Part shown: piece by piece, positions 25,981 through 33,891 of the stretch
Numbering within the stretch: position 1 is the stretch's first letter
Layout: every line of letters begins with the position of its first letter
From: Planctomycetota bacterium
GTDB lineage: Bacteria > Planctomycetota > UBA8742 > UBA2392
Assembly: GCA_015075515.1 (NCBI GenBank)
Contig: JABTUE010000002.1
Location: 186,001-250,000 of the forward strand
Reading direction: 5' to 3'
Length of the DNA stretch: 64,000 bases
Notes under the pieces: model-generated
The model's input: only the letters and a program-made list of their open reading frames with translations
What the model was told of the DNA's origin: nothing
Database searches by the model: none
Program-made: the position numbers and the translations under genes

Positions 25981-27939
25981 ATGACTCCGAACGACGTGAT
26001 GGAAAACCAGTTGAACCTCGACGCCCAGCAGGAGGCCGAACTCAAGCAGTACGAGGCCCAGCTTCGGCGTGAACTCGGCATTGAAACCGAGGATACCCGC
26101 CACTTCACGCGGCCCGAGGAACGCCCGTTTCTGAAACAGACGCGCGAAACCACCACCATCCTGTTCGGCGGCCTGACCGTGGCCCACGACCAGTTGATCC
26201 AGCAGGCCGTGCGCGGCCTGGGGTACAAGGTGCAGCCGCTGGACGTGCCCGACAACGAGGCGCTGGCGCTGGGCAAGGAGTTCGGCAACCGCGGCCAGTG
26301 CAACCCCACGTACTACACCGTGGGCAACCTGGTGAAGTACCTTCAGAACGTGCAGAAGGAAAAGGGCCTGACCACCCAGCAGATCAAGGAACAGTACGTG
26401 TTCCTTACCGCCGGCGCCTGCGGCCCGTGCCGCTTCGGCATGTACGAGGCCGAATACCGCAAGGCCCTGCGCGACAGCGGGTTTGACGGCTTCCGTGTGC
26501 TGCTGTTTGAACAGAACCAGGGCATCAGCCAGGCCAGCGGCGACGCCGCGGCCGAGGAAGGCGGCATTGACTACAGCAAGGACTTCTTCATGGGCCTGAT
26601 CAAGGCGATCATGGTCGGAGACCTGCTGAACGACATGGGGTATCAACTTCGTCCCTATGAATTGAAGAAGGGCGAAACCGACCGCGTGCTGGAAGAAGCC
26701 AAAAAGATCGCCGGCGACGCCCTGCGCGAAGGCGAAAAGATCGAAAGCGCGCTCAAGGACATCCGCAAGATGTTCGACGCCATCGAATGCGACTACACCC
26801 GCGTCAAGCCCAAGGTGAAGATCACCGGCGAGTTCTGGGCCATGACCACCGAAGGCGACGGCAACTACCGCATCGGCCGCTGGCTGGAAGCCGAAGGCGC
26901 GCAGGTGCAGGTTGAGCCCGTCAGCACCTGGGTGGATTACCTGCTGTACATCGCCAAACACGACATCATCAAGTCGTGGGGCTTGCCCGACAAGGACGGC
27001 AAGGTCAGCCGCGCCAGGCAGCTCAAGAGCTGGGCGCTGACCGGCGCGCTGAAGATTTACTTCCGCAACAAGTACGACAAGTACCGCAAGCTGCTGGGCA
27101 TGAAACCCTTTGCCCTGCCCGACCAGGGCAAGATCCACAAGCTGGCCCAGAGCTACTACAACATTGACCTGCGCGGCGGCGAAGGCCACATGGAGGTGGG
27201 CAAGAACATCTACGCGGTGCTTGAAAAGAAGGCCCACATGGTCATTTCGGTCAAGCCGTTCGGCTGCATGCCCAGCACCCAGAGCGACGGCGTGCAGAGC
27301 AAGGTGGTCAACGACTACCCCGACTGCATCTTCATCCCGATCGAGACCAGCGGCGACGGCGAGGTCAACGTCAAGAGCCGCGTCCAGATGAAGCTCTACG
27401 AGGCCAAGGTGCGCTGCCGTGAGGAGTTCAACCGCACGCTGGCCAGCTTCGGCATCACGGTCCAGCAGTTCCGCGACTATGTGGACAAGCACAAGGAACT
27501 GCGCAGCGCGTTTTTGGAACTGCCGCACGAGGAAGTCGGCGTGGCTGCCAACCTGGTGCACAAGGTCGCCAAGGCACTCAAGGCCCACGAAAACAAGCAG
27601 GCCAAACTGGCCGCCAAACTGAGTGTGCAGGAAGTCGAGCGTCTGGCCCGCGAACAGGCCGCGGCCGAGGGCGTGGTGATCAAGGAAGAAAAGGCCCAAG
27701 AACACGGCCACGGCCACCACCACGACGACGATGACCACGGGCACGAAGGCGGGTCCTGCGGCACTCACAGCCACGCCAAGGCCGAGCAGAGCGGCGAATG
27801 CGGCGACGGCGGATGCCCCACCTGCAGCGACAGCCTGCCCGGCGAACAGAAGGATCGTTCCCCGGCGGCCACGGTGGCTGCGGCCAGGGCGGCCGTCAGC
27901 AGCGACGGCGGCTGCGGCGACTCCTGCGGCTGCAACTAG
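25981..27939 (+). CDS. HgdB-like 2-hydroxyacyl-CoA dehydratase-family protein with His/Cys-rich tail
   Basis: 652 residues. The body resembles the HgdB/BcrC-type electron-accepting component that partners BadF/HgdC activases: TTILFGGLTVAHDQLIQQAV, NRGQCNPTYYTVGNLV (C107), TAGACGPCRFGMYEAEY (C147, C150) and KPFGCMPSTQSDG (C429) supply cluster-ligand cysteines. From about residue 565 a metal-binding-like tail follows, with nine His (HGHGHHHDDDD...) and seven Cys, ending GCGDSCGCN. Tails of this kind are known in metallochaperones such as HypB, SlyD and CooJ; here it may store or deliver metal, or aid cluster assembly. The ATG follows GGGAAACC. A strong terminator lies 15 bases after the stop, so this is the last gene of the Rrf2-activase operon. 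Confidence 0.82.
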   Translation: MTPNDVMENQLNLDAQQEAELKQYEAQLRRELGIETEDTRHFTRPEERPFLKQTRETTTILFGGLTVAHDQLIQQAVRGLGYKVQPLDVPDNEALALGKEFGNRGQCNPTYYTVGNLVKYLQNVQKEKGLTTQQIKEQYVFLTAGACGPCRFGMYEAEYRKALRDSGFDGFRVLLFEQNQGISQASGDAAAEEGGIDYSKDFFMGLIKAIMVGDLLNDMGYQLRPYELKKGETDRVLEEAKKIAGDALREGEKIESALKDIRKMFDAIECDYTRVKPKVKITGEFWAMTTEGDGNYRIGRWLEAEGAQVQVEPVSTWVDYLLYIAKHDIIKSWGLPDKDGKVSRARQLKSWALTGALKIYFRNKYDKYRKLLGMKPFALPDQGKIHKLAQSYYNIDLRGGEGHMEVGKNIYAVLEKKAHMVISVKPFGCMPSTQSDGVQSKVVNDYPDCIFIPIETSGDGEVNVKSRVQMKLYEAKVRCREEFNRTLASFGITVQQFRDYVDKHKELRSAFLELPHEEVGVAANLVHKVAKALKAHENKQAKLAAKLSVQEVERLAREQAAAEGVVIKEEKAQEHGHGHHHDDDDHGHEGGSCGTHSHAKAEQSGECGDGGCPTCSDSLPGEQKDRSPAATVAAARAAVSSDGGCGDSCGCN

Positions 27940-27953
27940 CCATGTCAAACGCG

Positions 27954-27991
27954 CGGTCCCGGGCATTGGCCCGGGACCGTGTTCGTTTTTT
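27954..27991 (+). terminator. Rho-independent terminator of the activase operon
   Basis: An 11-bp perfect stem CGGTCCCGGGC/GCCCGGGACCG with loop ATTG, followed by GTGTTCGTTTTTT. Confidence 0.92.
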
Positions 27992-28008
27992 GAGCGCGCC
28001 GCACCGCC

Positions 28009-29010
28009 TCAGCGCGAAACCACCGCGCCGGCGGGAATGCGCCGTTCGGCCTCGGCCTGGGGGGCGGGCTTGCTGCCGCCAAAGACGCCCGATGCCACCA
28101 GTGCCGCAAACACCAGCGCGCCAATCGCCAGAACCGCGGCGATGCCGGTGATCACCATCTGCCGGCGCGCGCCGGACCGGAAGTGCTCCTCCAACCGTTC
28201 GAAACTCTGGGCCTGCTGGCGCTGGATCAGGTTCAGCCGGCTTTGCTGCGCGCGCTCCAGTTCAGCCTGGTGGCGCCTCTGGCTGGCCAGTGCTTCCTGC
28301 CCGGCCTTGAGCGCGTTGACCTGCTGGCGCAGTTGCGCGCGCTGGTACCGCGCCAGATTCTCGACCATGCCCTGCACCTGGGCGCCCTTTTCGGCGTTCT
28401 GCTGCACCAGCGTTTCCACCATCACCTTGACCTGCTCGCCCTGTTCGCGCGCGGCGTTGCTGCCCTGTTCAAGCTGGCTGGTCAACTGTTCCAGGGCCCA
28501 CATCTGCTTGCGCGCGGTTTCAGGCAGGTTGGCCGCGGCCCTGACAAACTCGGGCAGGGGCTTCAGTGCTTCCACGAACTGCCGGTTGGCCTCGGCCTGT
28601 TCGTCCAGCGCCAGCTTCATGGCCGCCAGGGCACGGGTCTGTTCCTCGCTGCTGGGGATCACTTCACGCAGCATCTGGGGCAGGCTGGTCAGGGCTTCAA
28701 TCAGCCGCGCGTTGCTCATGGTCTGGGCCTGCAGACGCTGGCCCAGCGACCGCACGTGCGAACCCAGGTCTTCCAGCCCGTTCTTGATCTCGACCACGGC
28801 GCGCGTACGTACGGACACGCCCGCGGCGTCTGGCGTCACGCGGGCCAACAGCGCGCTGTTCAGGCTGGCAACTTCGGCCAGTTGCACTTCTTCGCGGTCT
28901 TCCACCACAATCGGGCTGACCGCGGGGTCGTCGCTGGGCAGAACATACGGGGCGCTGACCTGCGGCGCGGGCTTGGCGCGCCGGAACCAGCGGGTAATGC
29001 GTTGCAGCAT
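28009..29010 (-). CDS. Coiled-coil protein with C-terminal membrane anchor
   Basis: 333 residues, family unknown. Mostly alpha-helical with long coiled-coil stretches (about 90-280; Q, A, E and L rich, e.g. QLEQGSNAAREQGEQVKVMV), then a single transmembrane helix (about 284-309) and a short C-terminal tail. The orientation resembles tail-anchored proteins. It lies 87 bases downstream of the PII-like gene on the same strand and may be the last member of the prkA operon. Convergent with the activase operon, from which it is separated by a terminator. Confidence 0.65.
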   Translation of the reverse strand: MLQRITRWFRRAKPAPQVSAPYVLPSDDPAVSPIVVEDREEVQLAEVASLNSALLARVTPDAAGVSVRTRAVVEIKNGLEDLGSHVRSLGQRLQAQTMSNARLIEALTSLPQMLREVIPSSEEQTRALAAMKLALDEQAEANRQFVEALKPLPEFVRAAANLPETARKQMWALEQLTSQLEQGSNAAREQGEQVKVMVETLVQQNAEKGAQVQGMVENLARYQRAQLRQQVNALKAGQEALASQRRHQAELERAQQSRLNLIQRQQAQSFERLEEHFRSGARRQMVITGIAAVLAIGALVFAALVASGVFGGSKPAPQAEAERRIPAGAVVSR

Positions 29011-29097
29011 GACGTCTCCGATACGGGCCGCGCACGCCGTGGGGCGTGCTGTTCATGGCATCGGTGCATTCGGGGCGAAAACTTGAGCCTGGCCGGG

Positions 29098-29433
29098 TCA
29101 GATTGCTTCCGACCCGTGCTCGCCGGTGCGGATGCGGATCACGTCGTCCAGCTTGAGCACCAGCACCTTGCCGACCCCCACCGAATCCTCGCCGGCGGCC
29201 TGCATCACGGCGTCAATCGTGGGCTGGATAAAGCTGTCGTTGACGGCGATTTCCAGCTTCAGCTTGCGGAACATTTCAATGTCCAGCGCCGAGTTGGCCA
29301 CCTCGGCCCGGTCGCGCTGGTGCCCGGTGCCAAGAACTTCACTGATCGTAAACCGGTACACCTCGGCGCGGGCAAGCGCGTCCTTGACGGCCTCGAGCTT
29401 TTCCGGGGCGATGATCACCTGCACCAGTTTCAT
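29098..29433 (-). CDS. PII-like signal-transduction protein with atypical T-loop
   Basis: 111 residues, the normal PII length. MKLVQVIIAPEKLEAVKDAL and the nucleotide-binding B- and C-loop features (VGVGKVLVLKLDDVIRIRTGE, terminal EAI) are conserved, and Q39 of the ligand-binding region is kept. The T-loop (residues 40-55, RDRAEVANSALDIEMF) lacks Tyr51, the residue uridylylated by GlnD, and the usual GAEY motif. It therefore probably senses ATP/ADP or 2-oxoglutarate without uridylylation, and may have different partners. Its start overlaps the stop of the ImpE-like gene (ATGA). Confidence 0.85.
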   Translation of the reverse strand: MKLVQVIIAPEKLEAVKDALARAEVYRFTISEVLGTGHQRDRAEVANSALDIEMFRKLKLEIAVNDSFIQPTIDAVMQAAGEDSVGVGKVLVLKLDDVIRIRTGEHGSEAI

Positions 29434-30497
29434 GGCCCCTCCTCAAAGTCCACTCGCTCGACGCGCACCACGGGAATGAACCCGGCGCCCGCGCGCAGGG
29501 TTCGAATGCCCACGCCGGCATGGGCGCCGGGCACCAGCGGCCGGATCAGCGTGCTCAAACCCTGGCGCACGCGGTCGTCACGGGCGAATTCGGTAAACAC
29601 ATAAAACAGCGGCATCAGCCCGCTGAGAAGACTGCCGTCGCGCAAGGTGACCAGCGCGCCCGTGGCGGCGGCCGGGTCGTGAAACTCGATGCTGCGGATG
29701 GTCGAAAACGGCACAAAGCGCAGCTCGCCGCTGGTCACCAGTTCCAGTGTCGCGCCGGTAAGGCTGTCGGCATCCTCAAGCGCGTCTACCGCCTGCTCGT
29801 GTCCGGCGCCGTCGGGGCCGGCGCGCAATGTCAGCCGCGCGCGGCAGGGCTGAAACAGCGGCGACTGCTGCATCAGTTCCACGGCCTGAAGAAAGTTGCG
29901 CGCCAGCAGCGCCAGTTCGGGCCGCGCGTCTTCGGGCAGGCTCAGGTACCAGCGCGTGACCGCGTCGTGCGATTCCTGGGGCAGGCCGGGCTCGACAACC
30001 AGGCGCAGCAGTTCAGGCCGCAGCATGCGCAGAAGTGCCAACTGGGCCAGGCGCTGGCGGTCGGTCTCGGGCAGGGTCCCGGCCTGGGCCTGCTGAAGCA
30101 GGCTTTGGTACTCGGCGGCGTCGAAGGTGTACCAGCGCCGGCGCACGGCCGAAACATATTCGGCGGCGGCGGTTTCGTCTTCAGGCATGATCTCGTGCGC
30201 GGCGCGGATGTGCGGCATGGCGTCGGCGCCGCGCCCGGCCCGGAACAAAGCGCGCGCGTACAGCAGGTGCGCCAGGCCGCTGTCTTCGTCGCGGGCGATC
30301 ACGCCCTGCAGGCGCGCGATCGCTTCGTCAAGCTGGTCGCGGTCCAGGGCAATGCTGGCCAGGTTCAGGCTGGCCGTGGCGTGGCCGGGCAGGGCAGCCA
30401 GAATTTCGCGGTAAAGACGCGCCGCGCCCTCGTGGTCGCCGTCGCGGTGCAGCGCCAGCGCCGTGTGCAGTAATTGATCGGCGTCGTGTTCATCCAT
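29430..30497 (-). CDS. TPR protein with ImpE/TagJ-like C-terminal domain
   Basis: 355 residues. N-terminal TPRs (about 5-115; HRDGDHEGAARLYREILAALPGHATASLNL, in sequence) are followed by a helical segment. A C-terminal beta-rich domain (about 235-350; SLTGATLELVTSGELRFVPF, then IRSIEF, LIRPLVPGAHA and GIRTLRAG) resembles the C-terminal half of ImpE/TagJ, an accessory protein of type VI secretion that binds the sheath. No T6SS genes are visible, so either the fold is reused or the T6SS lies elsewhere. The stop overlaps the PII-like gene's start, strongly suggesting functional coupling. Confidence 0.65.
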   Translation of the reverse strand: MDEHDADQLLHTALALHRDGDHEGAARLYREILAALPGHATASLNLASIALDRDQLDEAIARLQGVIARDEDSGLAHLLYARALFRAGRGADAMPHIRAAHEIMPEDETAAAEYVSAVRRRWYTFDAAEYQSLLQQAQAGTLPETDRQRLAQLALLRMLRPELLRLVVEPGLPQESHDAVTRWYLSLPEDARPELALLARNFLQAVELMQQSPLFQPCRARLTLRAGPDGAGHEQAVDALEDADSLTGATLELVTSGELRFVPFSTIRSIEFHDPAAATGALVTLRDGSLLSGLMPLFYVFTEFARDDRVRQGLSTLIRPLVPGAHAGVGIRTLRAGAGFIPVVRVERVDFEEGP

Positions 30498-30521
30498 ACC
30501 GTGTCTCGCGCACCGGGGCCG

Positions 30522-31541
30522 TCACGCACCCCAGCGCAGCCGGTGATAAAGCCGGGTCACGCCGCCGTCAAACAGCATCAGCCCGCAAAGCGCCGTCGGC
30601 CAGAAATACGGAAACGGGTCGCCCCACATCAACCACAGTGCCGTAGCCGACAAACCCGCCGTATTGGCCAGTACCGCCGAAAGAAACAGCGGCCGGGCAA
30701 ACTTGTACCCCAGCACCAGCCCCAGCACCGCCCCGGCGCCAAGACCAATCAGCGCGTACAGTTCACTGCCGGTGCCAAGGTACACCCCGCCGCCAGCCAG
30801 CAGGCCGCCCAGGGCCAGCCCGGCAAAGGTGCTGTTGCTGACCACCGCCGCCAGCATCAGCTTCGGCCCCAGCCAGGCCCCCGCGGCCGCGCACAAAGCC
30901 GTCAGCCCCCACGTGATCCAGGGGTTGAGCCCCGCCAGAAAACACACGCCAAAGGCCGCCCCGCCCAAAAGGGCGGCCCACAGCGCGCGCACAAACAGGG
31001 CCAGCAGAATCAGGCCAAACGCGCCGATCACCAGCGCGCCCAGCGTGCCGGCCCGCCGGTAATTGTCAAAGTCGGCCCCGGCACGGTGGCGCACTTCTTC
31101 GCGCAGGCCTTCAATCGTCCAGGGCATGTCCACCATGTCGCGCTCGGGCGCGGCAGGCTTCGCGCCGGGGTTTTCCAGCCGCTGCCGGCGCTGCTTGAGT
31201 TCGCGCATGCGCTGTTGCAGCCGTTCGCGGTCGCGCACCAGTTCTTCGGCATCACGGGCGGCCTGCTTGTCTTCGGCCTTGAGCAGCCCCGATTCTTCAA
31301 CGGCCTTGCGCAGGTGCCGCGCCTCGACCAGCGTGCCGACCAGCGACGCGCCGGTGCACACCAGCGCGGCCAGCAGCACCCAGTACCAGGGCAGGTCGGT
31401 CAGACGCGCCGCGGCGGGCAGATCCACGCGCTGGACGCGCAGGCCCTGTTCCAGTTCGATTTCGGTGATGGTCTTGGGTTCAACGCCGCGGAAGGGATCC
31501 AGCGACGTCGAGCCGGGGCTGCTCTTGCCGTCGGGGTTCAT
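30522..31541 (-). CDS. Polytopic membrane protein
   Basis: 339 residues, family not recognised. A hydrophilic N-terminus, one membrane helix (about 48-66), a coiled-coil stretch (about 70-115; E, R and Q rich), then about seven closely packed hydrophobic helices (about 145-320) rich in Gly and Ala, and an Arg-rich C-terminus. It starts 3 bases after the prkA stop and ends 24 bases before the ImpE-like gene, so it is part of the same operon. Transport or sensory coupling for the kinase is conceivable but not shown. Confidence 0.6.
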   Translation of the reverse strand: MNPDGKSSPGSTSLDPFRGVEPKTITEIELEQGLRVQRVDLPAAARLTDLPWYWVLLAALVCTGASLVGTLVEARHLRKAVEESGLLKAEDKQAARDAEELVRDRERLQQRMRELKQRRQRLENPGAKPAAPERDMVDMPWTIEGLREEVRHRAGADFDNYRRAGTLGALVIGAFGLILLALFVRALWAALLGGAAFGVCFLAGLNPWITWGLTALCAAAGAWLGPKLMLAAVVSNSTFAGLALGGLLAGGGVYLGTGSELYALIGLGAGAVLGLVLGYKFARPLFLSAVLANTAGLSATALWLMWGDPFPYFWPTALCGLMLFDGGVTRLYHRLRWGA

Positions 31542-31544
31542 GGC

Positions 31545-33827
31545 CTAGTGCGCCCGCTTTTCAATGTAATACAGCACAATCGGCTTGGCGCATTCAAAGC
31601 AGTAGCCGTAGGTGCGCTCAAGGTTGTCAATCAGCGTGCGTGTGGGGCTGCGTTCGGTTTCGCCCTCGGCCTTGAGGTGTTTTTCCAGGTCAGCACGCGA
31701 CGAGCATTTCTCCAGATGACGCTTGATCAGCGCCCAGTTGATCTGGTCGCGCATCTCGCGGTACAGGTTGCGGTGCAGCTCCTTGTAGACGTCCTTGTAG
31801 ACCTCGGCCAGATCAATCGCCGCGGGCTCGCGGGCGCTGCCGGCCTTGACGTGGCCGGTGCCGCCGGTCATGGCGTTGGTCAGGCGCGAAACCATGCGGA
31901 ACCGGAAGAAGTCGCGCTCGGTGTCTTCGACGTTCATCAGGTCTTCGATGCCGCGCATCATTTTCTGGTCGGGGTCCATGTCGGCGCCCGTCACCTCGTT
32001 CTTGAGTTTCTCCTTGCGGTTGTAGGCCATGACGTGCTTGAGATACAGGCGGATGCGTTTTTCGATGTCGCCCGGGTCCACGTTGACCACGCTGTTTTCG
32101 ATCTCACTGCCGATGATGTCTTCGTAACGCTGGCGCAGCACGGCCGTGAACGCGCGGAAGTCGTGGTACCCGTCGTCGCGCTGGCGCGCCAGAAAATCGT
32201 AGTTGACGGGGCCCTGGTCCACCACACGGTCCAGCAGCTTGAACACGGCAAAGGGCGTGATGCAGTCGCTGCTGTCGTCTTCGCAGATGTCGGCAAACAC
32301 ATTCTGCAGAATACGGGTGGGAATGCCGTCCATGCCCTCGTGCGGAAATTCGTTGCGCAGACGGCGGCGCAGCTCGCGCGTCAGCGACTGGCGCTCGCGC
32401 GAAGACAGAAACGCCGGGTACTCGCCGGCGTACAACAGGGCCTTGGCCGGCGGGTGCAGTTTGGCCAGCACCTGGCGCGCTTCTTCGGTCACGTCGGGCG
32501 CGTTGGGCAGGTCGCTCTTTTCCAGGCGCGACATCACGGCCCACATCGCCGCCAGTTCCGTGGTGTGCGGGGCAATGCGGTGGTAACGCCGGGCCTGGCG
32601 CAGCCCGCGGTTGTAGATTTTTTCCTCGTCCAGGTAATTCAGCAGGTACGGCACGTCTATCTTGCGCATGCGCGAGCGCAAAGCCTTGCTCAGCGGGTCG
32701 CCGCGCAGTGCCTGGTATTCGGCCAGGTTGGTGGTGCCCAGAATCATCACGTCCACGTCGCAGCCGACTTCGCCGAAGTCCATCTTGTGTTCTTCGACGG
32801 CCGCCAGCAGGTGTTGCAGGTAGTTGCTGGGTTTCTTGAAAATGTCGCTGTAGTGGACGATGCCGCGGTTGCCCTTGACGTACTTGCCGTAATAGCGCAC
32901 CAGGCTGACGGAACTGAGCAGGTTGGCGATGTACTTGAAGTTCTCGTCAATCGTGACGGGCGTACTGGCGGTTTCCACGTTGCCTTCGGGCGGAATCTTG
33001 GCGATGCCCACGCCGCCGGATTCGCTGAAGTTCAGGCGCTGCACCACAATGTGGTCCATCACCTTCAGCCAGTCGCCCTTGTAGCGGCGCAGCAGAAAGT
33101 CGTAGATCTGGCGCGAGTTGTAATCGAGGTCGCCCTCCAGAATCTTGTGCGGGATCGGCGACTTGTCGTCCAGCCCGTTCTGCTTCCACAGTTTTTCCAG
33201 CAGCTCGCGCCGGGCCTTGCGCGGAATCAGCAGCAGCGGGTGTTCGTGCAACTGGCTGGGCAGAACCGCCACCGGGTTGCGCGTGCCGGCCACGTCAGGC
33301 TGGCTGGCCTGAAAGCCGAAACCCATGCCGCCGCCCTCGGCGGCGTGAAAATCCTTGCCAAAGCGCCAGGCAAAGCTGTAGCTGGCGCCTTCTTCAGTGC
33401 CGCTGTAGGCCTCCAGCCCGCGGCACAGTGTGTCAATGATGCTGGTTTTGGCCGTGCCCACGGGCCCGTGCAGAATGAAGATGCGCTCGCGGCCTTCTTC
33501 GCGCGCGCCGGCGCGGATGTACTTGACCAGCCGCGAAATCGGCCGCTCCAGACCGTAGATCGCGTTCTTGCCACCGTGAAACGGGTCGTCAAAGATGCGA
33601 TAGCGGCGCACCTGTTCGCCGCTGTCTTCGAAGGTTTCGCTGCCGAAGTGGCGGATCATGTCGAACACAAGCTGGTAGGCTGTGCGCGTGTGGCGGTACG
33701 GATCGGCGCAGACCAGATTGAGATATTCGGTGTAGCTGCCCTCCCAGCTCAGCTCGCGAAAGCTGCCCTGGTTGCGGCTGACAATGAAGTCGCAGACGCT
33801 GGCTTCGTTGATTTCCGGCCTTGCCAT
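31545..33827 (-). CDS. prkA: PrkA-type serine protein kinase / AAA+ protein
   Basis: 760 residues, somewhat longer than usual PrkA (about 640-690). An N-terminal AAA+ domain carries DDPFHGGKNAIYGLERPI, Walker A GPVGTAKTS (residues 121-129) and the long PrkA-specific domain including NRGIVHYSDIFK and DVDVMILGTTNLAEY (Walker B/sensor region). The C-terminal kinase-like domain is the family's second half. PrkA proteins act in stress and stationary-phase signalling, and in Bacillus as AAA+ proteases. The usual partners YeaH/YhbH and SpoVR are not adjacent. Here it heads an operon with a membrane protein, an ImpE-like protein and a PII-like protein, an uncommon association. Confidence 0.9.
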   Translation of the reverse strand: MARPEINEASVCDFIVSRNQGSFRELSWEGSYTEYLNLVCADPYRHTRTAYQLVFDMIRHFGSETFEDSGEQVRRYRIFDDPFHGGKNAIYGLERPISRLVKYIRAGAREEGRERIFILHGPVGTAKTSIIDTLCRGLEAYSGTEEGASYSFAWRFGKDFHAAEGGGMGFGFQASQPDVAGTRNPVAVLPSQLHEHPLLLIPRKARRELLEKLWKQNGLDDKSPIPHKILEGDLDYNSRQIYDFLLRRYKGDWLKVMDHIVVQRLNFSESGGVGIAKIPPEGNVETASTPVTIDENFKYIANLLSSVSLVRYYGKYVKGNRGIVHYSDIFKKPSNYLQHLLAAVEEHKMDFGEVGCDVDVMILGTTNLAEYQALRGDPLSKALRSRMRKIDVPYLLNYLDEEKIYNRGLRQARRYHRIAPHTTELAAMWAVMSRLEKSDLPNAPDVTEEARQVLAKLHPPAKALLYAGEYPAFLSSRERQSLTRELRRRLRNEFPHEGMDGIPTRILQNVFADICEDDSSDCITPFAVFKLLDRVVDQGPVNYDFLARQRDDGYHDFRAFTAVLRQRYEDIIGSEIENSVVNVDPGDIEKRIRLYLKHVMAYNRKEKLKNEVTGADMDPDQKMMRGIEDLMNVEDTERDFFRFRMVSRLTNAMTGGTGHVKAGSAREPAAIDLAEVYKDVYKELHRNLYREMRDQINWALIKRHLEKCSSRADLEKHLKAEGETERSPTRTLIDNLERTYGYCFECAKPIVLYYIEKRAH

Positions 33828-33849
33828 GATGCTCCTGCGGCGCTCCTAC

Positions 33850-33878
33850 ATAATCGGACATTGCGGGCGCGGCGTCAA
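33850..33878 (-). promoter_or_regulatory. Promoter of the prkA operon
   Basis: Minus-strand TTGACG (33873-33878), 17-base spacer, GATTAT (33850-33855); expected start near 33843, followed by AGGAG and the prkA ATG at 33827. Confidence 0.6.
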
Positions 33879-33891
33879 AGGCCTTGCGGCG

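Noticed and set aside
29430..30497. ImpE-like domain taken as evidence for a type VI secretion cluster.
   Set aside because: No tss, hcp, vgrG or ClpV gene is present in the window.
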